A DNA stretch of 64,000 nucleotides from Roseovarius amoyensis (GTDB lineage: Bacteria > Pseudomonadota > Alphaproteobacteria > Rhodobacterales > Rhodobacteraceae), in NCBI RefSeq assembly GCF_003260265.1, contig NZ_QITQ01000006.1:1-64000 (forward strand). The letters are read 5' to 3'. The notes under the pieces were generated by a model that was given only the letters and a program-made list of their open reading frames with translations, ran no database searches and was not told the origin of the DNA. The position numbers and the translations under genes were made by a program. Below, piece after piece: positions 59,999-64,000 of the stretch; the stretch's first letter is position 1, and each line of letters starts with the position of its first letter.

Positions 59999-60832
59999 GT
60001 GATCCGTTTCCCGATCTTCGTGGCTTTCGCAGCCGCTCTGGCGGTGGCCGGGGGTGCGGTGGCCGACAGCCCGCCGCCATTTCCCGACTTTACCTTCAAG
60101 ATGGGCAAGCCGCCCAAACCCGGCGCCGGCAAGCGCATCACCGTGCAGATCGAGCCCGGCGACCAGCCGCTGCCCAGGGCGCGCGATGCCGACGAGGTGG
60201 CCGAAGAGGGTGAAAGCCCGGGCGCCGCATCACCGGCGTCACACTATGGCTGGTTCTGGTCCGAGGTGGAAACCGCAGCAGACACCGACCCCACCGCGCG
60301 CCTGTCGCGCGCCTTTGACCTCCTGGACAAGGGGCCGGACGGCGCGCGTGTCGCCGCCCCTCGGCTGCAGTTGATGCAATCCATCGCGTCACGCGACGGA
60401 CCCGACATCCTGCGCGCCACAATCGGCACACGGGTTTCGCCGGCACTGGCGTTGGCGGTGATCGCGGTCGAATCCGCCGGCCAGGTCGGGGCCACCAGCA
60501 GCAAGGGCGCGCAGGGGCTGATGCAGCTGATGCCCGATACTGCCACGCGGTTCGGCGTGACCGACAGCCTGTCAGAGGCCGAGAACATCCGCGGCGGTGT
60601 TGCCTATCTGGATTGGCTGCTGGATGAATTCGGCGGCGACGCGGTGCTGGCGCTCGCCGGCTACAACGCCGGTGAAGGCGCTGTCAGGGCGCATGGCGGG
60701 GTGCCGCCCTTTGCCGAGACGCGCGACTATATCCCCAAGGTGCTGGCCGCCTTTCGGGTGGCCAGCGGCCTGTGCCAGACGCCGCCGCAACTGATCACCG
60801 ACGCCTGTGCGCTGAGGCTCGCCGCCAACTGA
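59999..60832 (+). CDS. Periplasmic lytic transglycosylase (SLT domain)
   Basis: The 277-residue protein starts at GTG 59999 behind GAGGCAAG. It has a Sec signal (cleavage near AVA|DSP), a linker, and an SLT domain at about 145-260. Catalytic Glu is in AVIAVESAGQVGATSSKGAQG, followed by LMQLMPDTATRFGV and ALAGYNAGEGAV. It cleaves peptidoglycan to 1,6-anhydromuramyl products. Its place divergent from flp suggests it opens the wall for the Tad pilus, though a general role is equally possible. Confidence 0.88.
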   Translation: MIRFPIFVAFAAALAVAGGAVADSPPPFPDFTFKMGKPPKPGAGKRITVQIEPGDQPLPRARDADEVAEEGESPGAASPASHYGWFWSEVETAADTDPTARLSRAFDLLDKGPDGARVAAPRLQLMQSIASRDGPDILRATIGTRVSPALALAVIAVESAGQVGATSSKGAQGLMQLMPDTATRFGVTDSLSEAENIRGGVAYLDWLLDEFGGDAVLALAGYNAGEGAVRAHGGVPPFAETRDYIPKVLAAFRVASGLCQTPPQLITDACALRLAAN

Positions 60833-60854
60833 TGGGCGCTGGCCGCGCCCGTCA
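60830..60854 (+). terminator. Hairpin at the convergent end of transglycosylase and scoB
   Basis: TGATGGGCG pairs with CGCCCGTCA (one wobble) across a 7-nt loop, and the stem includes the transglycosylase stop codon. No T-run follows. It sits 10 bp from the scoB stop. Confidence 0.45.
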
Positions 60855-60863
60855 GTCAGGGTT

Positions 60864-61490
<627 letters not shown>

Positions 61491-61493
61491 GTC

Positions 61494-62189
61494 TCAGGCC
61501 TCCCTAACGGTGCGTTGTTCGATGCGTTTCTCGTGGTCGCCCTGGATCAGGCGATGCACATAGATGCCCGGCAGGTGGATGTTGTCGGGGTCGAGGCTGC
61601 CTGCGGGTACGATCTCTTCGACCTCCATCACACAGACCTTGCCGCACATCGCCGCCGGCGGGTTGAAGTTGCGCGCCGTCTTGCGGAACACGGCGTTGCC
61701 GGTCTCGTCGGCTTTCCACGCCTTGACGATCGAGAGGTCGGCAACGATGCCGCGTTCAAGGATATAGGTCTCGCCGTCGAAATCCTTGTGCTCCTTGCCC
61801 TCGGCCACCTGGGTGCCGACGCCGGTCTTGGTGTAAAAGCCGGGAATGCCGGCGCCGCCCGCGCGCATGCGTTCGGCCAGTGTGCCCTGCGGGTTGAATT
61901 CGATCTCCAGCTCGCCTGCCAGGTACTGGCGCATGAATTCCGCGTTTTCGCCCACATAGGACGACATCATCTTTTTCACCTGGCGAGTCTGCAGGAGTAT
62001 GCCGATACCGAAATCGTCAACCCCGGCATTGTTCGACGCAAAGGTCAGATCCTTCACACCCGAGTCCTGTATCGTCTTGAGCAGCAGCTCGGGGATGCCG
62101 CAGAGGCCGAAACCCCCTGCGGCGATCAGCATGCCGTCATGCAACAGTCCGTCGAGCGCCTCGGCTGCGGACCCGTAGATCTTGCTCAT
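61494..62189 (-). CDS. scoA: Succinyl-CoA:3-ketoacid CoA-transferase subunit A
   Basis: The 231-residue alpha subunit has the glycine-rich CoA-binding start AAGGFGLCGIPELLLK, SNNAGVDDFGIG and GAGIPGFYTKTGVGT. It forms the heteromer with ScoB. This acetoacetate-using enzyme could also absorb ketone products of the catabolic region, but there is no physical linkage. Confidence 0.93.
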   Translation of the reverse strand: MSKIYGSAAEALDGLLHDGMLIAAGGFGLCGIPELLLKTIQDSGVKDLTFASNNAGVDDFGIGILLQTRQVKKMMSSYVGENAEFMRQYLAGELEIEFNPQGTLAERMRAGGAGIPGFYTKTGVGTQVAEGKEHKDFDGETYILERGIVADLSIVKAWKADETGNAVFRKTARNFNPPAAMCGKVCVMEVEEIVPAGSLDPDNIHLPGIYVHRLIQGDHEKRIEQRTVREA

Positions 62190-62292
62190 GGATAACCCTC
62201 CTGAATTTCATCCCGATATGGGGCAGGCAGGGCATGAGTGTCAACGCCTGCCCCGGGGATCGGGCGTCGTGCGGTTGGCCAGGGGGGAGTTT

Positions 62293-62348
62293 GGGTATTT
62301 TCGACCAGAAAGAAGCAACAGGCACGTTTGCCCATGCTTCTTTCCGGT
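62293..62348. repeat. 25-bp 3'-end motif, copy 2, within a long hairpin
   Basis: The first 25 bp (GGGTATTTTCGACC, then AGAAAGAAGCA) match copy 1 at 40243-40267. From 62304 the sequence folds back: GAAAGAAGCA (62308-62317) pairs with TGCTTCTTTC (62335-62344), with an inner GGCA/TGCC stem. It lies downstream of topA on the minus strand and probably serves as its 3' end structure. Confidence 0.65.
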
Positions 62349-62393
62349 CCCCGGCATCTCAGCCGGCGGCATTCATTCCCGCTCGGACAGGGT

Positions 62394-64000
62394 CTATTTC
62401 CCGGCGGCAGTCTTGCGCCGCGCGGCCGGTTTCTTGCCCTTGCCCTTTTTCGCGGCTTTCTCGGCGATCAGTTCCACGGCCTTTTCCAGCGTCATGTCGG
62501 CCGGTTCGACCCCCTTGGGCAGGGTAGCGTTGATCTTGTCCCATTTCACATAAGGGCCATAGCGGCCGTCCATGACATTGACCGCGCCCCCCTTTTCGGG
62601 GTGCTCGCCCAGTTCCTTCAACGGTTTGGCCGCCGCGCCGCGCCCCTTGCCACGGCTGGCGGCCTTTTGCGCCAGCACCTCGACCGCGCGGTTCATGCCG
62701 ATGGTAAAGACCTCGTCGGCCTCCTTGAGGTTGGCATAAAGCTTGCCGTGACGGACGAAGGGTCCATAGCGGCCGATGCCGGCTTCGACCGGTTCGCCGT
62801 CCTCGGGGTGCGGCCCGATCTCGCGCGGCAGGCTGAGCAGCTTGAGCGCGCGTTCCAGGTCCATGTCGTCCGCGTTCCAGCCCTTGGGCAGGCTGGCGCG
62901 GGGCGGCTTGGGGATTTCCTCGGTCGGCTCGCCACGCTGGACATAGGGGCCGAATCGGCCGGTGCGCAGGCTGATCTCGTCGCCATTATCCTCGCCCAGC
63001 ACCCGGTCGCCGGATTCGATCTCGCCCCCGATGGGGCGGGTATAACGGCATTCGGGGTAGCGCGAGCAGCCGACGAAGCCACCCGAGCGCGAGGTCTTGA
63101 GGTGCAACTGCCCCTCGCCACACAGCGGACAGATGCGCGGGTCGCTGCCGTCCTCGCGCGGGGGGTAGAGTGTGGGCGCAAGTGCCGCGTCCAGCTTGTC
63201 GAGCACCTCGGATATGCGCAGCTCGGACGTTTCGGCGATGGCGGCCGAGAAATCGCGCCAGAAATCCGCCAGCACCTGCTTGTAGTCGGCATCTCCGGCG
63301 CTGACGACGTCAAGCTTTTCCTCGAGGTCGGCGGTAAATTCATAACCCACGTACTTGCGAAAGAAGTTCAGTAGGAAATGGGTGACGATGCGGCCCTTGT
63401 CCTCGGGGATGAGGCGGTTCTTTTCCTTGCGGACATATTCGCGTTCCTGGATCGTTGTGACGATCGAGGCATAGGTCGAGGGCCGGCCGATACCCAGCTC
63501 TTCCATCTTTTTCACCAGCGTCGCCTCGGTATAGCGCGGCGGGGGCTGGGTGAAATGCTGCTCAGGGCTGACCGCGCGTTTTTCGGCCGGCTCGCCCTCG
63601 GCAATCTGGGGCAGGCGGGCGCTGTCGCCATCGTCGCCGTTGTCGTCGCGCCCCTCTTCATAGATCTTGAGGAAGCCGTCGAACAGCACCACCTGGCCGG
63701 TGGCGCGCAGCCCGACCTGGCCGTCGGCGCTGGTGATGTCGACTGTGGTACGTTCGAGGCGGGCGGCCTCCATCTGGCAGGCCAGGGTGCGTTTCCAGAT
63801 CAGGTCATAAAGCCGCCGCTGATCGGTGTCCGAGATCCGGATCGCGCTGGCGTCGCGGGTCATGTCGGTAGGGCGGATACATTCATGCGCTTCCTGCGCG
63901 TTCTTGGCCTTGTTCTTGTACATGCGCGGGGACTTCGGCACGTATTGCGGGCCGAAACGGTCTTTGATGGCGTCGCGCGCAGCGTGCACCGCCTCGGGCG
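62394..64000 (-). CDS. topA: DNA topoisomerase I, 3' part (cut by the window end)
   Basis: The frame is open to the last base. The visible 535 residues begin inside the type IA core (KNKAKNAQEAHECIRPTD, ELGIGRPSTYASIVTTIQERE). The C-terminal region has a four-cysteine zinc element (CPLCGEGQL, GCSRYPECRYTRP) and two further TopA C-terminal repeats (GRYGPFVRHGKLYANL, GRYGPYVKWDKINATL), ending in a Lys-rich tail. It relaxes negative supercoils. The catalytic-tyrosine and Toprim half lies outside the window. Confidence 0.95.
   Translation of the reverse strand, partial: PEAVHAARDAIKDRFGPQYVPKSPRMYKNKAKNAQEAHECIRPTDMTRDASAIRISDTDQRRLYDLIWKRTLACQMEAARLERTTVDITSADGQVGLRATGQVVLFDGFLKIYEEGRDDNGDDGDSARLPQIAEGEPAEKRAVSPEQHFTQPPPRYTEATLVKKMEELGIGRPSTYASIVTTIQEREYVRKEKNRLIPEDKGRIVTHFLLNFFRKYVGYEFTADLEEKLDVVSAGDADYKQVLADFWRDFSAAIAETSELRISEVLDKLDAALAPTLYPPREDGSDPRICPLCGEGQLHLKTSRSGGFVGCSRYPECRYTRPIGGEIESGDRVLGEDNGDEISLRTGRFGPYVQRGEPTEEIPKPPRASLPKGWNADDMDLERALKLLSLPREIGPHPEDGEPVEAGIGRYGPFVRHGKLYANLKEADEVFTIGMNRAVEVLAQKAASRGKGRGAAAKPLKELGEHPEKGGAVNVMDGRYGPYVKWDKINATLPKGVEPADMTLEKAVELIAEKAAKKGKGKKPAARRKTAAGK

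Overview
The window looks like a chromosome segment of an alphaproteobacterium, most likely Rhodobacteraceae (Roseobacter-like). The grounds are high GC, a Tad pilus locus of cpa type with a short G|AVTVDW pilin, the fhs-folD and truA/YcjX/YcjF neighbourhoods, and family resemblance of nearly every protein. No rRNA gene or CRISPR array is visible. Two tRNAs are present: Thr-TGT (+) and Arg-TCT (-).

Positions 1-34,300 form a catabolic region built almost entirely of CoA chemistry. (a) 140-6,891: a TetR regulator divergent from an operon of SDR, ACAD10/11-type acyl-CoA dehydrogenase, acyl-CoA synthetase, APH-fold kinase and thiolase. This is the gene set of levulinate (lva) type 4-hydroxyacyl-CoA catabolism. 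(b) 20,655 down to 7,220 on the minus strand: one long, tightly coupled operon. It encodes two thiolase-fold proteins without thiolase catalytic residues, a DUF35 partner, a biotin-dependent acyl-CoA carboxylase (both subunits), an AtuD/isovaleryl-type dehydrogenase, an AtuE/LiuC-type hydratase, an IpdC-like flavoprotein, an IpdAB-like CoA-transferase-fold pair and a FadH-type dienoyl-CoA reductase. (c) 21,000-30,644 on the plus strand: a second TetR, a dehydrogenase, a hydratase and a branched-chain-type ABC importer whose genes enclose an acyl-CoA ligase. (d) 30,807-34,240: a broken phenylacetate-CoA-ligase-like gene, a metallo-beta-lactamase-fold hydrolase and an AtuA-family gene. The divergent promoter region of (b) and (c) is a 126-bp direct duplication, each copy with one palindromic operator. 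A related site precedes atuA. The most economical reading is import, CoA activation, dehydrogenation, carboxylation, hydration and aldol cleavage of a branched, unsaturated (terpenoid-like) acid. The substrate is inferred, not shown.

Positions 34,399-36,720 hold relics: a shrunken IS3-family element with both inverted ends, and an integrase-like fragment downstream of tRNA-Thr. From about 35,000 on, the genes are core: truA, YcjX/YcjF, a group III truncated haemoglobin, ileS, fhs, folD and a PaaI-type thioesterase. A Tad/Flp pilus locus (47,348-59,641) follows, then a lytic transglycosylase, succinyl-CoA:3-ketoacid CoA-transferase (scoAB) and the 3' part of topA, cut by the window end. Several intrinsic terminators divide the Tad locus into separate transcription units, and tadE/F/G are not in the window.
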